Assembly: GCF_002368095.1 (NCBI RefSeq)
Contig: NZ_AP018227.1
Span: 355,634-419,633, forward strand
Source of the DNA: Calothrix parasitica NIES-267
GTDB lineage: Bacteria; Cyanobacteriota; Cyanobacteriia; Cyanobacteriales; Nostocaceae
Direction: 5' to 3'
Length of the DNA stretch: 64,000 nucleotides
A program made the position numbers and the translations under genes. A model generated the notes under the pieces. It ran no database searches, was not told where the DNA came from, and worked only from the letters and a program-made list of their open reading frames with translations. This document shows positions 28,101 through 35,403 of this stretch, piece by piece. The first letter of the stretch is position 1. Every line of letters starts with the position of its first letter.

Positions 28101-30006
28101 AGTTTACTTTTAATTCTATAGTGCGATATTTATCTTTTTCATCTAACTTTATACTTCCATAAGTAACACTTTTTTTCTCTTTATGTACTCTGTGTAATGC
28201 GGTATTTAAAGGTAACTGTAGAGGTGGTGAAACTAGATGCGTCACATCATGAGTCAATTTGCCTACAGGAAATTTTAGGACATTTGCTAAATCTTCAAAA
28301 ACTTCTACGACTTGGTTATTCTTATCTATAAGTAAACAAGTGACTTTATTATCATTAAGAAAAGTTTTTAAAAGTTTTTCTAGTATAATTTCTCTCTTCT
28401 CCGGCTTTTTTTCCCCATAATCAATATAGGAATTTCTCGAAACACTGTATTTATCTAATTTTTTTACAGAAATTACAGGTATAGGTATATGTAAATTAAC
28501 ATCTCGTCGCTTGCTGTAAAACTTATATTTATTATTTATAGATATAAATTCATCGGCTAAAAAACTCATATGTTCTGTATTTCCCAAAAATAAAATCCCT
28601 TTTTTTCTGAGAGAAAAATGTAGATTTAGCAAGGTTTTATGCTGTAAGTCTGGCTGCATAGACATTAATATATTGCGATACACAATTAAGTTTATCCGAG
28701 TAAATACTGCATCTTTACTTAAATCGTGATGAGCAAAAATCAACATTTTTTGCAGCTTCCGCTTTACTTTAAATGAATCTTGTTGCGGAGTAAAATATTT
28801 TTCTAATCTTTCAGGAGTAATATCATTGCTAATAGTTAGAGGGTAAACTCCTAGAATCGCTTTTTCCAAAGCATCACTATTAATATCTGTCGCAAATATT
28901 TTTACCTTTGGTTTTAGTGATAACTTGCTCAGAGCCTCATCAATGATAATAGCTAAAGAATAAGCCTCTTCTCCTGTCGCACATCCGCTTACCCAAAATT
29001 TTAATTCTTCATCCGGCTGACTTTTTTCAATCAAATCAGGAAGAACTTTATGCTCCAAAAATTTCCAAGCATCGTTATCTTTAAAAAAGCTGGGAACAGC
29101 AATTAATATATGTTTAAATAAAGCCTGCTTTTCTTCATCAGACTTCTGCAAATACTCAATATACTCATCTACGTTTTTATCCGTAGCGCTACATCGGTCA
29201 TTAATACGTCTCGATAAATCACCGTTTTTACAAGATAATAAATTAACTTGATTATATATAAATAATATATCAGTTATTTGTTTTAATTCAGAGTTTTTTA
29301 AGCATAAATATGAATTAATATACTCTTGCTGTACTGATACTGATGAAACTAGAAAATCGTATGTCAGTTGCGCTAAATGCTCTGGATAATTAACCTGCTG
29401 AATTCCTCCTTTCTGGATAACATCTTCAGAATTATCCAAAAAATTATGTAAATTTAATTTTGCGATCGCGCTCAATGGCATACCATCAAATTCTGCAGTT
29501 GATGGTTCTTGAATTAAAATCAAACCTCCAGCATCATAAATTGTTTGTAAACCGGAAGAACCATCAGTACCACTACCAGATAGAATTATCCCAACTGCTT
29601 TTTCTCGACAAGTTTTTGCTAATGAATTAAAAAATAAATCAATCGGAAAATTTGGTTTCAAACTTGTTCGACTTTCCCGGTTGACTAGACGTAGCTTGTT
29701 ACCTTCGAGAATTATATTTTTATCTTTTGGAATTAAAAAAAAAGAATTAGCAGCCAACTCCATACCTTCTGTGATTCGGTGAATTTCCATCTGAGTATGT
29801 CGCTCTAATAACTCCTTCATCAAACTCTTGAAATGAGGAGAAAGATGCTGCACGACGACAAAAGCTGCGCCACTGTCCGACGGCATATTTTGAAAAAACT
29901 TTTCTAAAGCCTCCAACCCACCAGCAGATGCACCAATACCTACGACAAACAATTTGCAGTTATCCCGATAAGAGGAGCATTTGATATCTAACTGTTCGAG
30001 AGACAT
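25105..30006 (-). CDS. CheB-CheR-PAS hybrid histidine kinase (1633 residues)
   Basis: A fusion with domains in order. A CheB methylesterase-like domain (about 15-205) has GIGASAGGLEAL, VVQHLSPH and SGSGTDGSSG but no receiver. A CheR methyltransferase domain (about 215-490) has WVSGCATGEEAYSLA for SAM binding. A long coiled coil (about 655-735) follows, then three PAS domains (about 740-1120), HisKA with phospho-acceptor in FIAHMSHELRTPLNG, HATPase (VEDTGIGI, GSGLGLAISQRI), and a C-terminal receiver with ILIVDDNQTN and LVDLVMPVMDG. No transmembrane segment is apparent. No chemoreceptor genes are nearby. Such fusions are known in cyanobacteria and proteobacteria; the role of the CheB/CheR parts without receptors is unclear. 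Confidence 0.93.
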   Translation of the reverse strand: MSLEQLDIKCSSYRDNCKLFVVGIGASAGGLEALEKFFQNMPSDSGAAFVVVQHLSPHFKSLMKELLERHTQMEIHRITEGMELAANSFFLIPKDKNIILEGNKLRLVNRESRTSLKPNFPIDLFFNSLAKTCREKAVGIILSGSGTDGSSGLQTIYDAGGLILIQEPSTAEFDGMPLSAIAKLNLHNFLDNSEDVIQKGGIQQVNYPEHLAQLTYDFLVSSVSVQQEYINSYLCLKNSELKQITDILFIYNQVNLLSCKNGDLSRRINDRCSATDKNVDEYIEYLQKSDEEKQALFKHILIAVPSFFKDNDAWKFLEHKVLPDLIEKSQPDEELKFWVSGCATGEEAYSLAIIIDEALSKLSLKPKVKIFATDINSDALEKAILGVYPLTISNDITPERLEKYFTPQQDSFKVKRKLQKMLIFAHHDLSKDAVFTRINLIVYRNILMSMQPDLQHKTLLNLHFSLRKKGILFLGNTEHMSFLADEFISINNKYKFYSKRRDVNLHIPIPVISVKKLDKYSVSRNSYIDYGEKKPEKREIILEKLLKTFLNDNKVTCLLIDKNNQVVEVFEDLANVLKFPVGKLTHDVTHLVSPPLQLPLNTALHRVHKEKKSVTYGSIKLDEKDKYRTIELKVNFYENSHSMEDLLMVTFQEKDISIPPDSQVSEQISQLEHQLEETEESLKISIEELDFNNEESDIVNENLLAYNEELHITNEVLKSANQELYIVNTEYQLKINELAELNKDVNNLLRNTNIGVVFLDKQLRIRKFTSAATIAINLIEKDINRPLRHLSHNLDCSNFIQIIEEVLETGKSLDLEVKLNNEDKYLLVRINSCIQDNGNLDGIVISFIDISTIKTTQNQLQQTFNALQTANTTSIDSEEKFRSLYLKTPAMLHSIDENGRIIEASNFWVEKLGYERQEVIGKKFIKFLTPESRRYLVEVLSEFLDRGSCWNIPYQFVCRNGEVIDILLNAIADKNDSGDVIRTLVVMIEVTERTQAEAALKETDARFKIMADTAPIPIWMIDNNYQGTFFNQAWWEFTGNNLEQQLGEGWLDNIHIQDRNLFFKDACSWDGACQPIELQFRIQGVDKQYYWMLGKQAPRFNSQGELIGYIGSCIDITEIKNAQEQLTLNNNQLEQNSTKLSLAKEVAERANQAKNSFIAHMSHELRTPLNGILGFAQILQADKELSHKQHRRIDNIYHSGEHLLRLLNDILNLSKIEENQLELELKEISFPLFIEEIISVIDVRAQQKDITFNYQALSSLPSTIVGDETRLRQILLNLLGNAVKFTQKGSVNFQIRQLGDCGESESENPQNIQTYKYCLIRFQVEDTGIGIPPEKMEEIFLPFHRLQNDDFVNEGSGLGLAISQRIVNLMGGEIKANSIRGEGSLFYFDLYFPEAENSQFSTNILSTLQPVGIKDKHPKILIVDDNQTNRCLLVTFLEELGFEVSEAVNGKQGLEKAESFQPDLILVDLVMPVMDGFEITQSLRNNPEFEDMPIIIISANAMFDAQLSSYRIGCNAFLPKPIDLNLLLKSITQLLAIEWVYPQSSNLTLESHKPTRQITTSLNTDSFILNPSEEYVNHLLHLTQIGDIEAVIEQAEYIQNLDSKYLPFVKKVCELAGNFQQQKLIKFLEKCVE

Positions 30007-30284
30007 ATACTAACCGCCTAAGCTTGTAATCTCTTTATAGTATTCTTTTTGTAAGTAATTATACATATCTTTTGGATGAAAAGCAGTTACATGTTTTCAA
30101 TTGTTTACCCAAAAAAATTGATGTTTGTATCGTAAACACATATCTATTCTTACTGCTCCGTCTGCTCGCTCTACTTGTCTCACCCTGTAAAATTAATTTA
30201 GCCTAACACCTACTCCCCCTAGACACTCTCCCCATCACCTCCACTTTGCAGTAAGCTGAGAAACTATGCGTTCATCGAACTACT

Positions 30285-31520
30285 ATGGCAACTATTAACG
30301 ACAATTATTTAAAGCTAAAAGCAGGTTATTTATTTCCTGAAATTGCCCGACGAGTAAATGCTTTTGCTGAAGCGAACCCCAATGCAAAAATCATCAAGTT
30401 AGGGATTGGTGACGTTACCGAGCCGTTACCGGAAGCTTGCCGAACAGCAATGATAGAAGCTACCAACGAAATGGGAAACCGAGAAACCTTCAAGGGTTAC
30501 GGTCCCGAGCAAGGTTATGCTTGGTTGCGCGAAAAGATTGCTCATCATGACTTCCAAGCACGGGGATGCGAAATTGACGCTTCGGAAATCTTTATTTCTG
30601 ATGGCTCCAAATGCGATACTGGTAACATTCTAGAAATTTTTGGTAAAAATAATACTATTGCGGTTACCGACCCTGTTTACCCTGTTTATGTTGACACTAA
30701 CGTTATGGCAGGTAATACGGGGGATGCAAAGAAAAGTGGCGAATATGAAGGATTAGTATATTTACCAGTAACTGCTGAGAATAATTTTACCGCACAAATT
30801 CCTTCGCAGAAAGTTGATTTAATCTATCTTTGCTTCCCGAACAACCCTACAGGAGCAACAGCTAGTAAAGAAGATTTAAAAGCTTGGGTAGATTATGCAA
30901 AAGCCAATAACTCAATCATCTTCTTTGACGCAGCTTACGAAGCCTTTATCACCGATTCGGAGCTTCCCCACTCCATTTACGAAATCGAAGGTGCAAGAGA
31001 TTGCGCGATTGAATTCCGCTCCTTCTCCAAAAATGCCGGCTTTACCGGAACCCGTTGCGCGCTGACAGTAGTACCCAAGACCCTCACAGCCAAAGCCTCC
31101 GACGGCTCCGATGTCGAACTGTGGAAGCTGTGGAATCGTCGTCAATCTACCAAATTCAACGGTGTATCTTACACAGTACAGCGCGGTGCAGAAGCAGTTT
31201 ATTCCAAAGAAGGAAAAGAACAGATAAAACAGCTAGTTAGTTTTTACTTAGAAAACGCCAAAATCATTCGGGAAAAACTTACCGCAGCCGGATTAAAAGT
31301 TTACGGAGGAGTTAATGCACCTTACGTATGGGTAGAAACACCAAATGGATTAACCAGCTGGGATTTCTTCGATAAATTAGTCAATACTTGCAATGTAGTA
31401 GGTACACCTGGTTCCGGTTTTGGTGCAGCAGGTGAAGGTTACTTCCGAATTTCAGCTTTTAATAGTAGAGAAAATGTAGAAGAAGCAATGAAGCGGATTA
31501 CTGAGAAATTTAAAGTTTAA
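30285..31520 (+). CDS. dapL: LL-diaminopimelate aminotransferase
   Basis: A PLP-dependent enzyme that converts tetrahydrodipicolinate directly to LL-diaminopimelate, the route used by cyanobacteria and plants. The 411-residue length fits. The N-terminus [20 protein letters not shown] is typical, CFPNNPTGA binds the cofactor region and the PLP lysine is in [15 protein letters not shown]. The start is the ATG at 30285. The gene stands alone and ends in a strong hairpin. Its product is the substrate of DapF, encoded at 576-1412. Confidence 0.97.
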   Translation: MATINDNYLKLKAGYLFPEIARRVNAFAEANPNAKIIKLGIGDVTEPLPEACRTAMIEATNEMGNRETFKGYGPEQGYAWLREKIAHHDFQARGCEIDASEIFISDGSKCDTGNILEIFGKNNTIAVTDPVYPVYVDTNVMAGNTGDAKKSGEYEGLVYLPVTAENNFTAQIPSQKVDLIYLCFPNNPTGATASKEDLKAWVDYAKANNSIIFFDAAYEAFITDSELPHSIYEIEGARDCAIEFRSFSKNAGFTGTRCALTVVPKTLTAKASDGSDVELWKLWNRRQSTKFNGVSYTVQRGAEAVYSKEGKEQIKQLVSFYLENAKIIREKLTAAGLKVYGGVNAPYVWVETPNGLTSWDFFDKLVNTCNVVGTPGSGFGAAGEGYFRISAFNSRENVEEAMKRITEKFKV

Positions 31521-31529
31521 AATACGTAC

Positions 31530-31575
31530 TTGATTAATCATAGTCAGGAACTCTACCTGACTGTGATTAAATCAA
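31530..31575 (+). terminator. Hairpin after dapL
   Basis: TTGATTAATCATAGTCAGG (31530-31548) pairs almost fully with CCTGACTGTGATTAAATCAA (31556-31575) around a 7-base loop. It starts 10 bases after the dapL stop. The following sequence is AT-rich but lacks a clean T run. Confidence 0.75.
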
Positions 31576-31759
31576 ATAATTAAGTAAATAATTTATGAAT
31601 AAATAAAAATAATAGCTTTCGTTATTTGTTATTTTTAACCAACATTTGGGCAAGGTAAACATCAGAATTTGAGATTACTTTTATGTTTATTACAAGTAAG
31701 TCTTGAGATGTTCAAAACATAATAGAAATTCCCGCTTATGTTTATCGCTAATGATGCAT

Positions 31760-31966
31760 CTAAAACTTCTGCCAGTCATACTCAACCGAACAAGCCCAAG
31801 CTCCATATAACTTACCTTTCAATTTATGAGTTTGTAACAATGATTCAAATGGGTCATTTTTTAAAAGAGCAAGCCGTTCCTCAATCACCTCATTTAACTC
31901 AGGCTGTCGCTTAATTAATCGCTTAAATGCTCTTTTGAAAGAAGATGAAATGACTAGATTTTTCAC
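31760..31966 (-). pseudogene. Truncated RelE/YafQ-type toxin
   Basis: 68 residues starting MKNLVISSSFKRAFKRLIKR and continuing THKLKGKLYGAWACSVEYD, the pattern of RelE/ParE-superfamily mRNA-interferase toxins. Family members continue for roughly 20 more residues after this Y-D position, including conserved basic or catalytic positions. Here the frame ends at WQKF and stop. Loss of the C-terminal strand suggests an inactive toxin. A decayed antitoxin-like frame lies upstream on the same strand. Confidence 0.75.
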
Positions 31967-32080
31967 TTAATTTGTCCATAGATATAGATGAATTTAAAAA
32001 TATCATATTATATAAAATTCACTATATTCCAAATTTCGGTGATTAAGCGAAATTCTTATTTGTTACGTTTTAACTATTAT

Positions 32081-32299
32081 CTATTGATTCAATTCATTCA
32101 TAATTTCGGAAACTTCACCACGAAAAACTTCCCCTTTCGCATACTCTAACCGTGCTTGAGCAATATTGTCAGCAATTTCATCGCGGCGCTTTTCAACAAT
32201 TCTTCGCCGTACAACTTGGACGAGTGCTTCCTGTTCGTCTAAAGATAGGGTTTCTATGCTTTCTAAAACCCGGTCAAAATTAGAAAATTCTGTGATTAT
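32081..32299 (-). pseudogene. Antitoxin-like frame lacking a start codon
   Basis: An open frame reads ITEFSNFDRVLESIETLSLD, then DEQEALVQVVRRRIVEKRRDE and a C-terminal GEVSEIMNELNQ, which resembles the short cyanobacterial antitoxins found with RelE-type toxins. No ATG, GTG or TTG occurs between the upstream stop (32306-32308) and the conserved part. The position where a Met would be expected is ATA (32297-32299), consistent with a point mutation of ATG. The toxin remnant follows after about 115 bases. Confidence 0.6.
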
Positions 32300-32462
32300 C
32301 TCTGCTTATTTTCCCACGTTTACATTGCAATTTTAACAGCAATATCCAATCATCAATCACCAATCCCCCATTCCTATCTTATTAATGTAAGCACCGCTCC
32401 TTGAAAATTAATGGTTACAGTTAGTAGGATAATCCTGGCACTAAAAGGATTAAACTGTAAAA

Positions 32463-32639
32463 ATGCCTACAGAAGAACAATTAAAGTGTTTGTACACAAT
32501 CACGTGTCAGTTAACCTTTGTAATGCTTCAACCAATTCACCTTGTTTACTTAGACCAACGCACGCTAAATTTATATATCTTAGCTGGTGAAAACGAAGAT
32601 ATTGAATTTGAAGTAACTATTGATGGAGAGGTATTTTGA
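32463..32639 (+). CDS. Small cyanobacterial protein, DUF6888-like
   Basis: A 58-residue frame starting MPTEEQLKCLYTITCQLT, followed by PIHLVYLDQRTLNLYILAGE and an acidic C-terminus ending DGEVF. The pattern resembles a small family found in cyanobacteria directly upstream of DUF6887-type genes; I assign the family number from memory, with caution. Its TGA stop overlaps the ATG of the next gene (TGATG at 32637-32641), which suggests translational coupling. No transmembrane or signal region is seen. Function unknown. Confidence 0.65.
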   Translation: MPTEEQLKCLYTITCQLTFVMLQPIHLVYLDQRTLNLYILAGENEDIEFEVTIDGEVF

Positions 32640-32842
32640 TGAATCCTGTAAACTATACTCAAATGTCCGACAAGCAATTAAAAAAATATTTGGTCAAAAA
32701 TCGCAACGATAAAGCAGCGCTTCAAGTTTATTTAAACCGTCGTCACCAGTACTCAAACCCCGTAATTACAAACCTCAATGAATCCGATTTTGAAGATAAA
32801 ATTTTAACTGCGATTCGCGACCAAATGAGCAAGAATGTCTAG
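32639..32842 (+). CDS. Small cyanobacterial protein, DUF6887-like
   Basis: 67 residues beginning MNPVNYTQMSDKQLKKYLVK with NRNDKAALQVYLNRRH, the sort of sequence seen in DUF6887 (a M-S-x-x-E/Q-L-K-x-Y-L/V helix followed by N-R-x-D). It is coupled to the upstream gene by a 1-base overlap and to the downstream nucleotidyltransferase by an 8-base overlap (32835-32842). An alternative TTG start at 32636 adds one Met. Function unknown. The tight overlap suggests the three products act together. Confidence 0.7.
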   Translation: MNPVNYTQMSDKQLKKYLVKNRNDKAALQVYLNRRHQYSNPVITNLNESDFEDKILTAIRDQMSKNV

Positions 32843-33350
32843 TATTGATGCTTCAGATAATTATTTAATTAAAGTAATTTTAGAGCAAGTTAAGAATTGG
32901 GCTGAAAAGCGTTCGGAAATTTTAGCATTAGCTTTAGTAGGTTCTTATGCACGAGGTGAAGCAACATTAGAATCTGATATTGACTTAATGGTAATTGCTT
33001 CGGACACAGACGTTTTTCGTCAAAATTATGATTGGATGCATCAAATCAATTGGGAATCGATTAATTATAAAATTCAGAAGTGGAATGACGCTGATTATGG
33101 TGTAGTTTGGTCAAGACATATTTATTTATGTAATTCAAAAAGTAATTCAAAAAGTAGCTCAAAAAATAACTTATTTAATGATTTAACTAACAAATTAAAA
33201 GTAGAAATCAGTTTTGGTTTACCAATATGGGCATCTATTCAACCCATTGATTCGGGTACATTTGGTGTAGTTAGTCGTGGCTGTAAAATTATTTACGACC
33301 CACAAGATATTTTGACTAATTTAGTATCCAAAATAGATTGTCAAAAATAG
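32835..33350 (+). CDS. MNT-type nucleotidyltransferase-fold protein
   Basis: 171 residues with the nucleotidyltransferase signature GSYARGEATLESDIDLMV (residues about 36-53; GS motif and DxD metal ligands). Small enzymes of this type transfer nucleotides to small molecules, RNA or proteins, and some are antitoxins of HEPN toxins. No HEPN gene is adjacent here. A Ser/Asn/Lys-rich insert at about residues 100-111 is encoded by a 12-bp repeat (33132-33167). The gene overlaps the upstream small gene by 8 bases. Substrate and role are unknown. Confidence 0.8.
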   Translation: MSSIDASDNYLIKVILEQVKNWAEKRSEILALALVGSYARGEATLESDIDLMVIASDTDVFRQNYDWMHQINWESINYKIQKWNDADYGVVWSRHIYLCNSKSNSKSSSKNNLFNDLTNKLKVEISFGLPIWASIQPIDSGTFGVVSRGCKIIYDPQDILTNLVSKIDCQK

Positions 33351-33688
33351 ATTTATAAATTTGATTAACGCTTCAAACAAAAGATAATATTAAATCGGGA
33401 AATCTAAAATCCTTCTTGGAAAGTTTAACTCAAATCTTGCACCAGTGTCATAAACCCGGTTTCTATTCGTGAAAGCATTATTATGTTGTTGTTTAAGCAA
33501 CAAGAAACCGGGTTTATTTGGTCTTCTTGAGAATGGTGCAAGATATAAGTTAAGGGAACGCCATTTACACTCTGCGAGATTTTTGGGGGGACGGAAACCG
33601 ACACCCCTTTCCTTGTCTCACCGCAACGCAATGGCTTCCCAAGACCGCAATCGCTCAACTTTCCGCAAAATCTAAAATCCAAAATCGA
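33351..33688. other. Intergenic region with a MITE-like palindrome
   Basis: Contains the palindromic element 33425-33553. The stretch after it (33554-33688) has TTGGGGGGACGG-like and CGCAACGCAATGGC segments and no convincing gene. Frames crossing the palindrome on either strand are artefacts of the repeat. Confidence 0.6.
33425..33553. mobile_element. 129-bp palindromic element with TTAA ends
   Basis: Outer arms TTAACTCAAATCTTGCACCA and the complement of TGGTGCAAGATATAAGTTAA bound the element. Inner arms AAACCCGGTTTCT (33452-33464) and AGAAACCGGGTTT (33503-33515) surround a further small hairpin (TTGTTGTTTAAGCAACAA). The whole can fold into a long cruciform or RNA hairpin. AAACCCGGTTTCT repeats are widespread in cyanobacteria. 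Confidence 0.75.
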
Positions 33689-34180
33689 ATGACCCTCCCA
33701 AAGCCTGACATAGCCTATATCCCATGCAACCAAGAAATTGTAGAAGCTATACTAGAATTCGCTAAAATCAACTCCGAGGATATTATTTACGACCTAGGCT
33801 GTGGAGATGGACGCATTTTAATCGCTGCGGCAAAAAAATATGGAACACGTGGTGTAGGTATAGATATTGACCCTAAAAGGGTTCAACAGGCGAAACAAAA
33901 AGCTATTAATAATAAAGTTGATAAACAATTAGAGTTTTATCAACAAAATTTATTCCTTAGTAATTTTGCTGATGCAGATGTTATATTTATCTACTTGTTA
34001 CCCCATCTCAACTTAAGATTGCGTCCCCAGCTATGGAAACAATTAAAACCAGGTACTAGGATAATATCTCGCGATTTTGATATGGGAGACTGGGAACCAT
34101 TGCAGCAATTAACCCTGACCGTAGAAGAAGATGAAGAACAAGAAGAAGTAACCTTACATTATTGGGAAATAGGGAATTAG
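33689..34180 (+). CDS. Class I SAM-dependent methyltransferase
   Basis: 163 residues. Motif I is YDLGCGDGRILIAAAKKYG, motif post-I is GVGIDIDP, and IYLLPHLNLRLRPQLWKQL and ISRDFDMGDW follow. This pattern matches a small family of cyanobacterial and other bacterial methyltransferases whose eukaryotic relatives (FAM173/ATPSCKMT) methylate lysine on ATP synthase subunits; whether this enzyme does so is unknown. It is cytoplasmic with no signal peptide. The ATG follows a palindrome-rich intergenic region. Confidence 0.85.
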   Translation: MTLPKPDIAYIPCNQEIVEAILEFAKINSEDIIYDLGCGDGRILIAAAKKYGTRGVGIDIDPKRVQQAKQKAINNKVDKQLEFYQQNLFLSNFADADVIFIYLLPHLNLRLRPQLWKQLKPGTRIISRDFDMGDWEPLQQLTLTVEEDEEQEEVTLHYWEIGN

Positions 34181-34183
34181 TTA

Positions 34184-34226
34184 ATTAGGTCGGCATCAAT
34201 AAACCAAGCTATGTAGCCTTAGCACC
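34184..34226. repeat. Fragment of the IS630-type MITE
   Basis: ATTAGGTCGGCATCAATAAA followed by CCAAGCTATGTAGCC resembles the left end of the MITE at 21314 (TCGGC, then GCTATGTA). No matching right end was found, so this is a truncated copy. It begins directly after the methyltransferase stop. Confidence 0.6.
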
Positions 34227-34342
34227 TAGCAATTCTTTCTCCTCTCTGCTTCTCCCATTGAAGTTCCGCACTCTTTCGGGTGATAATTGTATGTCCCTCC
34301 GGGACAGGCTCCGCTAACATTGTTCATTGTTTATTGACGAAA

Positions 34343-34591
34343 ATGTCTATTTCAAAAACTGAAGCAAAACAACTTTTAGAACGAATGATTTTTGAAGAAA
34401 CTCATCCCCAAGATTGGGTACAAGATGTTTGGGGATTGAGTCCATTATTAGGAGACAGTGCAGCAAAATTATTTGAGGTTTTTGAAGCGCTGATTGAATG
34501 CTGTCCCGAATCACAATTAGAAAATTTATTACAAAGCTATTATCAGCAAAATTTTATGAGTGATGACCAAGACTATCCAAATCAAAATTAA
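34343..34591 (+). CDS. Small acidic hypothetical protein
   Basis: 82 residues starting MSISKTEAKQLLERMIFEET, with WVQDVWGLSPLLGDSAAKLF and an acidic Asp/Asn/Gln-rich tail. It is mostly helical in appearance. I do not recognise the family. A longer frame starts at 34280 but would include a repeat fragment (CCCTCCGGGAC), so I prefer the ATG at 34343. The stop is 14 bases from the start of the tautomerase-fold gene, so the two probably form one operon. Confidence 0.6.
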   Translation: MSISKTEAKQLLERMIFEETHPQDWVQDVWGLSPLLGDSAAKLFEVFEALIECCPESQLENLLQSYYQQNFMSDDQDYPNQN

Positions 34592-34605
34592 ACAACAGGT
34601 AACTT

Positions 34606-34974
34606 ATGCCTCAAACTAAAATTTACGGTATTGATAAGTATTTAAATCCGATTAAAAATCAACTAAGTCCAATAATTCATAGTTGCTTTGTAGATGTGCT
34701 GCAATATCCTACTGAGAAACGTTTTCATCGTTTTTTCCCAATGGATAAATCGGATTTTTTGTTCCCATCTGATAAAAGTCAGAGCTATTTAATTATTGAG
34801 ATTAGCATGTTTGAAGGACGTTCTGTTGAAGTCAAGAAAAACTTAATTCGCTTACTTATCAAACGTATTAGTGAAAAGTTTCGCATTTCTAGTAACGATA
34901 TAGAAATCACTATCTTTGAAACACCAAAATGTAACTGGGGAGTACGGGGTGTTACTGGTGATGAATTGGGTTAA
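34606..34974 (+). CDS. Tautomerase-fold protein (4-oxalocrotonate tautomerase superfamily)
   Basis: 122 residues with Pro directly after the initiator Met (MPQTKIYG), the hallmark of this superfamily, in which the N-terminal Pro is the catalytic base. The later EISMFEGRSVEVKKNLIRLL and ISEKFRISSNDIEITIFE match the second beta-alpha-beta part. The C-terminal CNWGVRGVTGDELG fits the cyanobacterial members. Substrate is unknown. It is probably co-transcribed with the small gene 14 bases upstream. Confidence 0.75.
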   Translation: MPQTKIYGIDKYLNPIKNQLSPIIHSCFVDVLQYPTEKRFHRFFPMDKSDFLFPSDKSQSYLIIEISMFEGRSVEVKKNLIRLLIKRISEKFRISSNDIEITIFETPKCNWGVRGVTGDELG

Positions 34975-35154
34975 GGGGCTATGAGTTACGAGTTATGAAT
35001 TAGAAGTTAGGATTTCATGATTATATTATTAAACTATTAACCTTTAACCTTTGACATGCAGACCTTTGACCTTTAAAGTGTTTATGAAAATTTAATCTAT
35101 ATTTATAAAATTTTTATCTGTTTAATCCTGGGTATAGAAGTATATAAAGTAAAA

Positions 35155-35403
35155 ATGATAGTGCCGTCTTCAAGTTATTTTATGAGTCAGTATCAGTTTT
35201 TAGACCGGCGTTTTCAAGAATATAATGTAGCTCTGATAAAAGCATTGCAGGATTTAGCCGCTCAGTTAGAAGCAGAAAAATGTATACAACAGGGCGAATT
35301 TGTTAGGGTGATGCTTGATTTTTTGTTAGAAGTTGAAGTAAAAAACCAACGCGACCTAGCTGCAATCGAAGAAGATATAAAAAAGTCGCTTCTACTAGAC
35401 TAA
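35155..35403 (+). CDS. Small hypothetical protein, helical
   Basis: 82 residues beginning MIVPSSSYFMSQYQFLDRRF. It is rich in Leu, Glu and Lys with a helical look and an acidic C-terminus. An alternative start at the internal ATG (35182) would give 73 residues. I do not recognise the family. Its end overlaps the convergent gene on the minus strand by 9 bases, so the two transcripts would be partly antisense. Confidence 0.5.
   Translation: MIVPSSSYFMSQYQFLDRRFQEYNVALIKALQDLAAQLEAEKCIQQGEFVRVMLDFLLEVEVKNQRDLAAIEEDIKKSLLLD

Noticed and set aside
33425-33733. Minus-strand frame of 102 codons
   Set aside because: It runs across the palindromic element and into the methyltransferase start; no family features.
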